From Smithella sp. UBA2180 (lineage in GTDB: Bacteria > Desulfobacterota > Syntrophia > Syntrophales > Smithellaceae): a stretch of DNA of 9,525 bases. The stretch spans positions 1 through 9,525 of the forward strand of contig DCVU01000059.1 in assembly GCA_002327415.1 (NCBI GenBank), in the 5' to 3' direction. The first letter of the stretch is position 1, and every line of letters starts with the position of its first letter. This document shows positions 1 through 5,208 of this stretch, piece after piece. The translations under genes were made by a program, and so were the position numbers. Under the pieces are notes generated by a model. That model was not told the DNA's origin and ran no database searches. It saw only the letters and a list, made by a program, of their open reading frames with translations.

Positions 1-9
1 ATAAAATTC

Positions 10-40
10 ACGTAATACGTAACTGGCCAATATTACGTAT
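10..40. repeat. overlapping inverted repeats, possible operator or hairpin
   Basis: ACGTAATA at 10-17 is the reverse complement of TATTACGT at 31-38. ATACGTAA at 15-22 is also the reverse complement of TTACGTAT at 33-40, so two alternative 8-bp stems share the same right arm. The loop of the second contains the palindrome TGGCCA. No T-run follows, so it is not a typical terminator. It could be a protein binding site or a relic of a repeat. Confidence 0.4.
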
Positions 41-64
41 GTTCTAAAAACTTCCACCCCCTTG

Positions 65-80
65 CCCCCGCCAGCGGGGG
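65..80. repeat. GC-rich perfect hairpin
   Basis: CCCCCG at 65-70 pairs with CGGGGG at 75-80 around a CCAG loop. There is no following T-run, so an intrinsic terminator is unlikely. Its C-rich flank (55-69) resembles common intergenic palindromes. The function is unknown. Confidence 0.45.
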
Positions 81-111
81 ACATTACTCACTACACACAA
101 TCAATATTTGC

Positions 112-145
112 AATTGCGACACAGTCTTTTCGCGAAGGAATGACA
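112..145 (+). repeat. degenerate dispersed palindromic repeat copy
   Basis: The sequence AATTGCGACACAGTCT followed by a GAAGGAATGACA end closely matches 4343-4374, which has AATTACGACACAGTCT followed by GGTCGAAATGACA. The ATGACA end is the one shared by all members of the repeat family in this window. The copy lies upstream of the rpe promoter-like sequence. It appears decayed, because the left stem arm that would pair with GGAAT is missing. Confidence 0.5.
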
Positions 146-198
146 AAAATGGCCAAAATTGATTTTTTACTAGATCATCAAAGATAACAACCCCGCGG

Positions 199-225
199 TT
201 GACAACGGCTGCTCTTTAGTATAAT
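199..225 (+). promoter_or_regulatory. candidate sigma70-type promoter of rpe
   Basis: TTGACA (199-204) and TATAAT (220-225) both match the consensus perfectly, but the spacer is only 15 bases instead of the usual 16-18. TAATTT at 222-227 would be an alternative -10 box with 17-base spacing. Transcription would start near 232 and give a leader of about 30 bases. No strong Shine-Dalgarno sequence is visible before the rpe ATG; GGGAAAAT at 246-253 is the best purine run. Confidence 0.5.
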
Positions 226-261
226 TTACATCCACAAAAGAACCGGGAAAATAAAAATTAA

Positions 262-930
262 ATGAAAATAATAATAGCACCTTCAATCCTTTCCGCCGAC
301 AGCAGCAGGCTGAGCGAGGAAATATCCGCCGTAGAAAAAGCCGGCGCCGGCTGGATTCATATTGATGTAATGGACGGTCATTTTGTTCCCAACATTACAT
401 TGGGACCGGCCATAATATCAACCTTAAGAAAAACAACAAAACTCCCTTTCGATGTACACTTGATGATTGAAAATCCCGAAAGGTATATCGAATCTTTTTC
501 TCAAGCCGGCGCCGATATTATTACCGTGCACGTGGAAGCGGCCAACCATCTTCACCGGACAGTCGATATCATTAAAAAGGCCGGGAAAAAAGCCGGCGTT
601 TCATTAAATCCGGCAACATCATTGACGCAAATTGAAGAAATTCTTCCTGATATCGATCTGCTGTTGATTATGAGCGTCAATCCCGGATTCGGCGGTCAAC
701 AATTTATCAAAACATCTTTACCAAAAATTGTCAGAGCAAAGAAAATGCTGGAAGCGTTGCCATATAAAGTACTGCTGGAAGTTGATGGAGGAGTAAATCT
801 AAAAAACATTGGCGATATAGCTCAGGCCGGAGCCGATGTTATCGTTGCCGGTGCCGCTGTTTTCGGCAGTGACGACTATCAGAAAACTATCGCTGCACTG
901 AAAACGGCCGCTAATAGTCAAACCGCTTAA
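262..930 (+). CDS. rpe: ribulose-phosphate 3-epimerase
   Basis: This cytoplasmic enzyme interconverts D-ribulose 5-phosphate and D-xylulose 5-phosphate in the non-oxidative pentose phosphate pathway. The 222-residue product has the usual family length and a complete TIM-barrel pattern. It opens with IAPSILSAD (5-13). The metal ligands are all present: His33 and Asp35 in HIDVMDG, His66 in DVHLMIENP, and Asp175 in EVDGGV. The phosphate-binding loop follows MSVNPGFGGQ (137-146). The start was chosen because MKIIIAPSIL is the standard N-terminus and the promoter lies just upstream. The gene is monocistronic here and converges on the glycosyltransferase gene. Identification is secure. Confidence 0.97.
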   Translation: MKIIIAPSILSADSSRLSEEISAVEKAGAGWIHIDVMDGHFVPNITLGPAIISTLRKTTKLPFDVHLMIENPERYIESFSQAGADIITVHVEAANHLHRTVDIIKKAGKKAGVSLNPATSLTQIEEILPDIDLLLIMSVNPGFGGQQFIKTSLPKIVRAKKMLEALPYKVLLEVDGGVNLKNIGDIAQAGADVIVAGAAVFGSDDYQKTIAALKTAANSQTA

Positions 931-959
931 TTTAAAAAAGTGAAAAATAAAACGTGAAG

Positions 960-989
960 AGTGAAAAGAAATTTCATTCACTATTTTTT
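960..989 (+). terminator. possible weak terminator of rpe
   Basis: AGTGAA at 960-965 can pair with TTCACT at 977-982 around an 11-base loop, followed by ATTTTTT at 983-989. The stem is short and AT-rich, so termination would be weak. It overlaps the stop codon of the convergent glycosyltransferase gene at 988-990. Confidence 0.35.
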
Positions 990-1737
990 ACAAGGCGGGG
1001 AAGAGAGAGTTTTTTATCAATTTCATCTTCGCCAGACGAAAAGTCAGCGCCGTCCACAAACAGCCAACGCCATATTCCATGCTTCGTTTGAAATTAATGG
1101 ATGAAGCTTCGGCAAAATAACTTGTCGGACAACTCACCTCTGCTATTGTGTAACCAAACCAGACAATTTGGGCGAGCATCTGATTATCGAAAACAAAATC
1201 ATCGGAATTATTTTTCAAGGGAAGCTTTAGCAGAAGCTCGCGGGAGAAGGCGCGGTATCCGGTGTGATATTCGGAAAGTTTCGCTCCGATTAAAATATTC
1301 TCTGTAAGGGTCAAAAAGCGGTTAGCTACATATTTCCACAGCGGCATGCCGCCTTTCAGTGCGTAGCCGCCCAAGATTCGGGACCCGAGCACGCAGTGAT
1401 AAAGACCGTTGGCAATTAACGACGCCATCGCCGGAATCAGCTTGGGCGAGTACTGATAATCGGGATGCACCATGATTACAATATCCGCCCCTTCTTCCAG
1501 CGCCAGCCGGTAGCATGTTTTCTGATTGCCTCCGTAGCCGAGATTGCGTTCATGCACGAAAACTTTCGTCAGGGGAAGATTCCCGGCTACTTTCGCGGTA
1601 TTGTCCGGGCTGGCGTCGTCAACAAGGATAACCTTGTCCACGACGCCCTGAGCCATTACTTCTTCATATGTTTTGAGCAGGGTTTTCCCGGCATTATAGG
1701 CCGGCATAACCACCACTACTTTTTTATTCTGAAACAT
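988..1737 (-). CDS. glycosyltransferase family 2 protein
   Basis: The 249-residue protein has a GT-A fold of the GT2 family, which transfers a sugar from an activated donor to a lipid, glycan or protein acceptor on the cytoplasmic face. It begins with VVVVMPAYNAGKTL (7-20), the normal first strand. ILVDDASPDNT (about 37-47) carries the nucleotide-binding acidic pair. MVHPDYQYSP (about 89-98) takes the DxD position with HPD, a variant I recall as common in this dolichol-phosphate-mannose-synthase-like subfamily. A GSRILGG loop and YHTGYRAFSRELL follow, typical of the acceptor side. There are no C-terminal membrane helices. It is the last gene of a minus-strand cluster, 21 bases after the flavoprotein gene, with GGGATAAGG just before its ATG. 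The donor sugar cannot be told from sequence. Confidence 0.88.
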   Translation of the reverse strand: MFQNKKVVVVMPAYNAGKTLLKTYEEVMAQGVVDKVILVDDASPDNTAKVAGNLPLTKVFVHERNLGYGGNQKTCYRLALEEGADIVIMVHPDYQYSPKLIPAMASLIANGLYHCVLGSRILGGYALKGGMPLWKYVANRFLTLTENILIGAKLSEYHTGYRAFSRELLLKLPLKNNSDDFVFDNQMLAQIVWFGYTIAEVSCPTSYFAEASSINFKRSMEYGVGCLWTALTFRLAKMKLIKNSLFPAL

Positions 1738-1758
1738 GCCTTATCCCGCTTATCAGGG

Positions 1759-2796
1759 TTAAGCAAAATGAGCGTCAAGTTTCTGCTGCTGTTTCTTTGC
1801 CGCCGCCACCATTCTATCCATCAGTTCGGCAACGGTCGGTTCATCGTGAATCAAGCCGGTAATCTGCCCCACAGGAAGAACACCTTCTTTAGTGTCGCCG
1901 TCTTCCGTAGCTATTCTGATCGCGTGGAACCCGTTGGCCATAAAGGCCAGCTGACGCGCGTTTTTCCAGCCGGACAACAGAACGCCAACAAATAATTTAA
2001 AGAAAGGCATCTTTAATTGTTTGGCGATTTCCTGCGCATTAAAGAAAGCCGCCGGCAGATTCAATCCTTTCTTAATGGCTCTTTGGGCAGCGTCCGTCTT
2101 CATGATGCGGCAGAGGAGTCCGTCAAATCTATCCGAATACAAAGTATCTTCCACGTCTTTTTCCATGGATAGCCTTTTATAAACATTATGCAGCGGGCTT
2201 TCCTTTGTTGTCATAAAACGCGAGCCCATGGCAATTCCTTCTGCTCCGAGGGCAAGCGCCGCCGCCAGTCCGCGTCCATCGCCAAAACCGCCGGCAGCAA
2301 TAACAGGTATTTTTACAGCATCAACCAAAGAAGGAACGAGAACCAGAGATGTTACGTGCTCACCATGCGCCGCAGCTTCATGTCCTGTGGAAATCACGCC
2401 ATCCGAACCGTAATCCTCCGCGCGTTTGGCGTGTCGCGCGTTAACCACAGTCGCAATAACTTTCCCACCGTAAGCATGAGCCGCCTTTACAATCCAGTCG
2501 CCCTTGCCCAGAGAAAAATTAATGACCGGCACTTTTTCTTCCAGCAGCACTTTGGCATTTTCAGTTGCACCAGGGAACAAAAGAGTAGCGTTGGCGCCGA
2601 ATGGTTTATCCGTGAGAGAGCGGATCTCTTTTATTGCCTTTCGCGTTTGCTCGGCATTAAAGGGACCTGTCGCCAGAATGCCCAAGCCTCCGGCGTTGGA
2701 AACAGCCGCGACCATTTTGGGCACACTAATCCAGCTCATGCCGGATAAAACAATGGGATACTTGATACCAAAAAGTTCTGTAACCCTGGTTTTCAT
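1759..2796 (-). CDS. nitronate monooxygenase / FabK-like FMN enzyme
   Basis: The 345-residue protein belongs to the nitronate monooxygenase (2-nitropropane dioxygenase) family of FMN-dependent TIM barrels, which also includes the enoyl-ACP reductase FabK. The N-terminus TELFGIKYPIVLSGMSW is typical. SNAGGLGIL (33-41) and AAGGFGDGRG (167-176), then GAEGIAMGSRF (184-194), are the flavin phosphate-binding regions. GHEAAAHGEH (138-147) matches the GxEAGGHxG catalytic motif, with His144 kept but Gly-Gly replaced by Ala-Ala. I start it at 2796 because AGGAG lies nine bases upstream and family homology begins there. The open frame continues to 3006 but that part overlaps the dehydrogenase gene. It lies 17 bases after that gene, probably co-transcribed. 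Substrate is unknown; in anaerobes such proteins often accompany acyl-CoA metabolism genes. Confidence 0.88.
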   Translation of the reverse strand: MKTRVTELFGIKYPIVLSGMSWISVPKMVAAVSNAGGLGILATGPFNAEQTRKAIKEIRSLTDKPFGANATLLFPGATENAKVLLEEKVPVINFSLGKGDWIVKAAHAYGGKVIATVVNARHAKRAEDYGSDGVISTGHEAAAHGEHVTSLVLVPSLVDAVKIPVIAAGGFGDGRGLAAALALGAEGIAMGSRFMTTKESPLHNVYKRLSMEKDVEDTLYSDRFDGLLCRIMKTDAAQRAIKKGLNLPAAFFNAQEIAKQLKMPFFKLFVGVLLSGWKNARQLAFMANGFHAIRIATEDGDTKEGVLPVGQITGLIHDEPTVAELMDRMVAAAKKQQQKLDAHFA

Positions 2797-2813
2797 AAAA
2801 ATATTCTCCTGAT

Positions 2814-3671
2814 TTATTTCTTGCCGTAATCGTATACGCCGCGGCCGGACTTGCGCCCGAAATTCCCCGCCCGGACAAGTTTTCTCAGAAAAGGCGCAGG
2901 ACGATATTTGTCGCCCAGCTCTCTTTGCAGACCTTCCATAATTCGCAGAAGAGTATCCAAACCAACCAGATCGGCCAGCGCCAGCGGGCCGATGGGATGA
3001 TTGCATCCCAGCATCATGCCCTTGTCGATATCCTCAGGAGTAGCCAGACCTTCATCCAGAACAAAAAAAGCTTCGTTGAGCATCGAACATAGTACGCGAT
3101 TGACGACAAACGCCGGAGCTTCCTTCACCACAATAACTTCCTTGCCGATTTTTTTGCCCCAGGCTTTGGCGACTTCCAGCGTTTCGGCAGAAGTCTGATA
3201 ACAGCAGATTATTTCCAGAAGTTTCATAACGGGAACAGGATTGAAGAAATGAGTGCCAATGACCTTATCCGGCCGTTTGGTCACGGAAGCCATTTCCGTG
3301 ATGCTGAGTCCCGAAGTGTTCGTAAAAAACAGACAATGCGGAGGAACTATTCCCTCGAGTTCCGCATAGACTTTTTTCTTCACATCCATAACTTCGATGA
3401 CAACTTCCACCACTACGTCCGCCCCTGTTGCCGCCTCTTTGATATCCACAGTCGGCTTGATACGGCCAAGAATAGCTTCCATCTGCTCTTTGGTAATTTT
3501 GCCTTTCTCCGCATCGCGGCTAAGATTCTTCTTAATCGAGTTCATTCCACCGTCGATAAAGCGCTGTTCGATATCACGCATGGCCACTTCATACCCCGCC
3601 TGCGCGCATATCTGCGCGATTCCGCTGCCCATCAATCCGGCGCCCAACACACAAACTTTTTTGATTTCCAT
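2814..3671 (-). CDS. hbd: 3-hydroxyacyl-CoA (3-hydroxybutyryl-CoA) dehydrogenase
   Basis: This cytoplasmic enzyme oxidises (S)-3-hydroxyacyl-CoA to 3-oxoacyl-CoA with NAD(P), or the reverse, in beta-oxidation or butyrate-type metabolism. At 285 residues it has the length of the single-function enzymes. The Rossmann motif VLGAGLMGSGIAQ (8-20) and Asp33 at the end of the second strand bind the cofactor. NTSGLSITEM (118-127) is typical. The catalytic pair is His141 in GTHFFNPVPVMKLLE and Glu153 at its end, and Asn191 in FVVNR completes the site. The C-terminal helical domain ends with FLRKLVRAGNFGRKSGRGVYDY. The start has GAGAGGAA about five bases upstream. It is the first gene of the minus-strand cluster. 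Whether it degrades or makes acyl-CoA cannot be read from one gene, and the chain-length preference is not visible. Confidence 0.95.
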   Translation of the reverse strand: MEIKKVCVLGAGLMGSGIAQICAQAGYEVAMRDIEQRFIDGGMNSIKKNLSRDAEKGKITKEQMEAILGRIKPTVDIKEAATGADVVVEVVIEVMDVKKKVYAELEGIVPPHCLFFTNTSGLSITEMASVTKRPDKVIGTHFFNPVPVMKLLEIICCYQTSAETLEVAKAWGKKIGKEVIVVKEAPAFVVNRVLCSMLNEAFFVLDEGLATPEDIDKGMMLGCNHPIGPLALADLVGLDTLLRIMEGLQRELGDKYRPAPFLRKLVRAGNFGRKSGRGVYDYGKK

Positions 3672-3745
3672 TTTTATTTCCTCTCTAAATTATTTTTTCG
3701 GATAAATCGATTTACCCTGTTATCGAAGATATTCAAGCCAGTTTT

Positions 3746-3828
3746 GTCATTGCGAGCCTGAGGCAAAGCAATCTCGCTTTTGTCTCGCCCCTTAGATTGC
3801 CGCGCTCCCTGCAGGAGCTCGCAATGAC
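3746..3828. repeat. complete palindromic element, GTCATTGCGAG type
   Basis: The ends are perfect 11-base inverted repeats: GTCATTGCGAG at 3746-3756 and CTCGCAATGAC at 3818-3828. Inside, GCAATCT at 3768-3774 is the inverse of AGATTGC at 3794-3800. Each half can also fold alone, because ATTGC at 3749-3753 pairs with GCAAT at 3768-3772 and ATTGC at 3796-3800 pairs with GCAAT at 3821-3825. It carries the CTCCCTGC block shared with the ATTCC-type copies elsewhere in the window. It looks like a non-autonomous, MITE- or REP-like intergenic repeat. Confidence 0.8.
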
Positions 3829-3976
3829 GACATCTTTATGACACTGACTTGGAGCAAGCTAACAAACTATGCAAGCCAAAGTCAAGAAAAAACCCCCGGA
3901 CGGGAAAACATCAGAATTTCATTGAATGAATAGCATGGATATGCCACAATCTAACAAAATTTTATTTTACAAAGCA

Positions 3977-4012
3977 TGTCATTCCGAAGGAGCGCAAGCG
4001 ACGAGGAATCTT
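3977..4012 (+). repeat. left half of a palindromic element, upstream of the GIY-YIG gene
   Basis: The half starts with TGTCATTCCGA and ends with GACGAGGAATCTT. ATTCC at 3981-3985 pairs with GGAAT at 4005-4009. It resembles 7331-7369 and, in reverse complement, 7457-7486. GAGGAA at 4003-4008 lies six bases before the ATG of the GIY-YIG gene and serves as its Shine-Dalgarno sequence. The matching right half is at 4309-4334. Confidence 0.8.
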
Positions 4013-4014
4013 AA

Positions 4015-4332
4015 ATGGTCTTTACGAAAAGCTACTATGTTTATTTGCTTACTAACTGGAACAACAGGGTAATTTACGCTGGCGTTACCAATGATTTGTA
4101 TCGCCGGATTTACGAACATAAAAATAAGTCAATTGAAGGTTTTTCTAAAAAGTATAATTTAACTAAATTAGTTTACTTCGAGGAAACACAAGACATAAAT
4201 GCGGCAATCGCCAGAGAAAAAGAAATAAAAAAATGGCGCAGAGAAAAGAAGAACAGGCTTGTTAATAACATAAATCCAAACTGGCAGGATTTAAGCGATG
4301 GGATAAAAGATTTCTCCCTGCGGTCGAAATGA
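4015..4332 (+). CDS. small GIY-YIG nuclease nested in a palindromic repeat
   Basis: The 105-residue protein is a single-domain GIY-YIG endonuclease of the small YhbQ/UPF0213-like type. YYVYLLTN (7-14) stands for GIY, and YAGVTNDLYRRIYEHK (21-36) stands for YIG plus the catalytic arginine, most likely Arg31. The conserved glutamate is Glu68 or Glu70 in AIAREKEIKKW. NINPNWQDLS (85-94) is the usual C-terminal signature. No separate DNA-binding domain is present. A palindromic repeat half (3977-4012) provides its GAGGAA ribosome binding site. The other half (4309-4334) encodes the final residues DFSLRSK and the stop codon, so the gene lies entirely within one element. Known relatives are putative DNA nucleases, mostly of unproven role. 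A part in moving or maintaining the repeats is my inference. Family assignment is firm; biological role is open. Confidence 0.9.
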   Translation: MVFTKSYYVYLLTNWNNRVIYAGVTNDLYRRIYEHKNKSIEGFSKKYNLTKLVYFEETQDINAAIAREKEIKKWRREKKNRLVNNINPNWQDLSDGIKDFSLRSK

Positions 4333-4334
4333 CA
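4309..4334 (+). repeat. right half of the palindromic element, overlapping the GIY-YIG 3' end
   Basis: GATTTCTCCCTGCGGTCG followed by AAATGACA is repeated almost exactly at 7416-7441 and, with a small change, at 7374-7402. ATTTC at 4310-4314 pairs with GAAAT at 4326-4330. The TGA stop codon of the nuclease gene at 4330-4332 lies inside the repeat's AAATGACA end. Confidence 0.85.
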
Positions 4335-4342
4335 TGAAAGTT

Positions 4343-4374
4343 AATTACGACACAGTCTCTCGGTCGAAATGACA
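4343..4374 (+). repeat. partial repeat copy between the GIY-YIG and NYN genes
   Basis: AATTACGACACAGTCTCT is followed by CGGTCGAAATGACA. The second part equals the end of the neighbouring right half (4321-4334), and the first part matches 112-127 upstream of rpe. The left stem arm is missing, so this looks like a truncated or differently structured family member. It ends about 15 bases before the NYN gene and forms part of its leader. Confidence 0.65.
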
Positions 4375-4389
4375 TAAGGTACAAGGCAC

Positions 4390-4911
4390 ATGCTTATCTT
4401 AATTGATGGTTACAATTTAATCCGGCAATCCGACATCTTGCGGAGCTATGAACATAAAAGTCTGGAGGCGGGACGCCGTGCGCTCATCGCCCGGCTTGCC
4501 GAATATGAAAAAAAGAAAGGACACAAAATCACCGTGGTTTTCGACGGCTGGAAAAGCGGCTCGGCCGATGAAGAAAGAGACCGGGAAGGGAAGATTAATA
4601 TTATTTATTCCCGTTATGGAGAAAAAGCCGATGACGTCATAAAGCGGATGGCCGCTAATAGCGATGAAGAGACCATCGTGGTTTCTTCCGATCGCGAAAT
4701 AGCTTCCTATATAACCCGTTGCGGCAAAACATCCCTGGCATCATTAGAATTTGAAGGAATCATGAATAAGGTTATTTCTCCATCGATGGAAGGCAACTTC
4801 GCGGCGGAGAAAAACGATGAGAATCAAGATCGCCAATTCAAAAAGAAGGGACCGTCAAAAAGACTGCCACGCGCGAAAAGACAAGCGCAGACAAAAATCA
4901 AAAAACTATGA
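4390..4911 (+). CDS. NYN-domain ribonuclease, YacP/Rae1-like
   Basis: The 173-residue protein belongs to the NYN (PIN-like) family containing YacP/Rae1, a ribosome-associated endoribonuclease in Bacillus subtilis. LILIDGYNLIR (2-12) carries the first metal-binding aspartate, Asp6, and the family Asn9. VVFDGWKSG (49-57) is the second strand with Asp52. KADDVIKRM (79-87) gives Asp81 and Asp82, and VVSSDREI (97-104) gives Asp101. The acidic centre is therefore complete and an active RNase is expected. The last 25 or so residues are strongly basic (KKKGPSKRLPRAKRQ), fitting RNA or ribosome binding. AAGG lies a few bases before the ATG. It follows the GIY-YIG gene by 57 bases with a partial repeat between, so common transcription is possible but not shown. 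Target RNAs are unknown. Confidence 0.88.
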   Translation: MLILIDGYNLIRQSDILRSYEHKSLEAGRRALIARLAEYEKKKGHKITVVFDGWKSGSADEERDREGKINIIYSRYGEKADDVIKRMAANSDEETIVVSSDREIASYITRCGKTSLASLEFEGIMNKVISPSMEGNFAAEKNDENQDRQFKKKGPSKRLPRAKRQAQTKIKKL

Positions 4912-4948
4912 AAACGAACAATATTTTAATGTCGTTGTAATTTTCACC

Positions 4949-5004
4949 GTAGGGTGCGTTTCCCAAACGCACCGCTTCGGACTGCTCGGGGGAACAGTCC
5001 CTAC
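4949..5004. repeat. potential three-way-junction repeat
   Basis: GTAG at 4949-4952 pairs with CTAC at 5001-5004. Inside are two hairpins. GGTGCGTTT (4953-4961) pairs with AAACGCACC (4965-4973), and GGACTG (4979-4984) pairs with CAGTCC (4995-5000). The first hairpin and the outer stem abut without gaps. The GGTGCGTTT/AAACGCACC palindrome resembles widespread intergenic repeats. There is no T-run, so it is not a standard terminator of the NYN gene. Confidence 0.55.
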
Positions 5005-5030
5005 AATATCCAATTCGCGCCAGCGCAGAG

Positions 5031-5046
5031 CCCGGCGAATGCCGGG
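5031..5046. repeat. short GC-rich hairpin
   Basis: CCCGGC at 5031-5036 pairs with GCCGGG at 5041-5046 around a GAAT loop. It lacks a following T-run. It may be part of the neighbouring repeat block. Confidence 0.4.
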
Positions 5047-5127
5047 GAGGATATGGGTGTAGTCAATTTCCGGCAACTCAATTCATCAAAAGCTTATAAA
5101 AGTAAATTAGGCAAGAGTAAAAAAACA

Positions 5128-5156
5128 TTGAAAACTAATAATATTTCTGGTAAAAA
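5128..5156 (+). promoter_or_regulatory. weak promoter candidate for the lipoprotein gene
   Basis: TTGAAA at 5128-5133 and TAAAAA at 5151-5156 are 17 bases apart, and TGG before the second box could act as an extended -10 element. The match of the -10 box is only four of six bases in a very AT-rich stretch, so chance similarity is likely. Confidence 0.25.
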
Positions 5157-5208
5157 TCAAACATTATAAAAAAACATCATTGATCCCTGATAAAAAAGGA
5201 GAGTAATA

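Larger units (their letters stand above)
1..261. other. non-coding leader upstream of rpe
   Basis: No convincing gene is seen here. The stretch holds two overlapping 8-bp inverted repeats (10-40), a GC-rich perfect hairpin (65-80), a degenerate copy of a dispersed repeat (112-145) and a promoter-like sequence (199-225) before the rpe start codon. Its left end is cut by the window, so what lies upstream is unknown. Confidence 0.7.
3672..4014. other. non-coding region between divergent genes with palindromic repeats
   Basis: No gene is seen in these 343 bases. It contains the leader of the minus-strand dehydrogenase (ribosome binding site just before 3671), a complete 83-bp palindromic element (3746-3828) and the left half of a second element (3977-4012) that runs into the GIY-YIG gene. 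The middle part (3830-3976) is AT-rich, with a small palindrome TTCATTGAATGAA near 3917, and has no clear promoter for either side. Confidence 0.7.
4912..5208. other. non-coding region upstream of the lipoprotein gene
   Basis: I see no gene that I would support here. It contains a three-way-junction-like structure (4949-5004), a GC-rich hairpin (5031-5046) and an AT-rich leader with a weak promoter candidate before the lipoprotein gene. Short open frames exist but lack family features and a convincing ribosome binding site. Confidence 0.65.

Noticed and set aside
1465..1995. 176-codon plus-strand open frame across the glycosyltransferase and flavoprotein genes
   Set aside because: It spans two well-supported minus-strand genes, has no ribosome binding site of note and its composition is typical of an antisense shadow.
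2188..2748. 186-codon plus-strand open frame inside the flavoprotein gene
   Set aside because: It is antisense to a well-supported enzyme gene and its translation has no recognisable motif.
2797..3006. upstream extension of the nitronate monooxygenase frame by 70 codons
   Set aside because: The added residues are Arg/Ser/Gly-rich and do not resemble the family. They overlap the dehydrogenase gene, and a good AGGAG precedes the ATG at 2796.
3888..3906. terminator on the minus strand (short CCC/GGG stem followed by six T on that strand)
   Set aside because: The stem is only three or four base pairs and no minus-strand gene ends upstream of it within reach.
4817..5169. open frames of 81 and 71 codons downstream of the NYN gene
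   Set aside because: They run through hairpin repeats and AT-rich sequence, have Arg-rich or Asn/Lys-rich random-looking translations and no convincing ribosome binding site.
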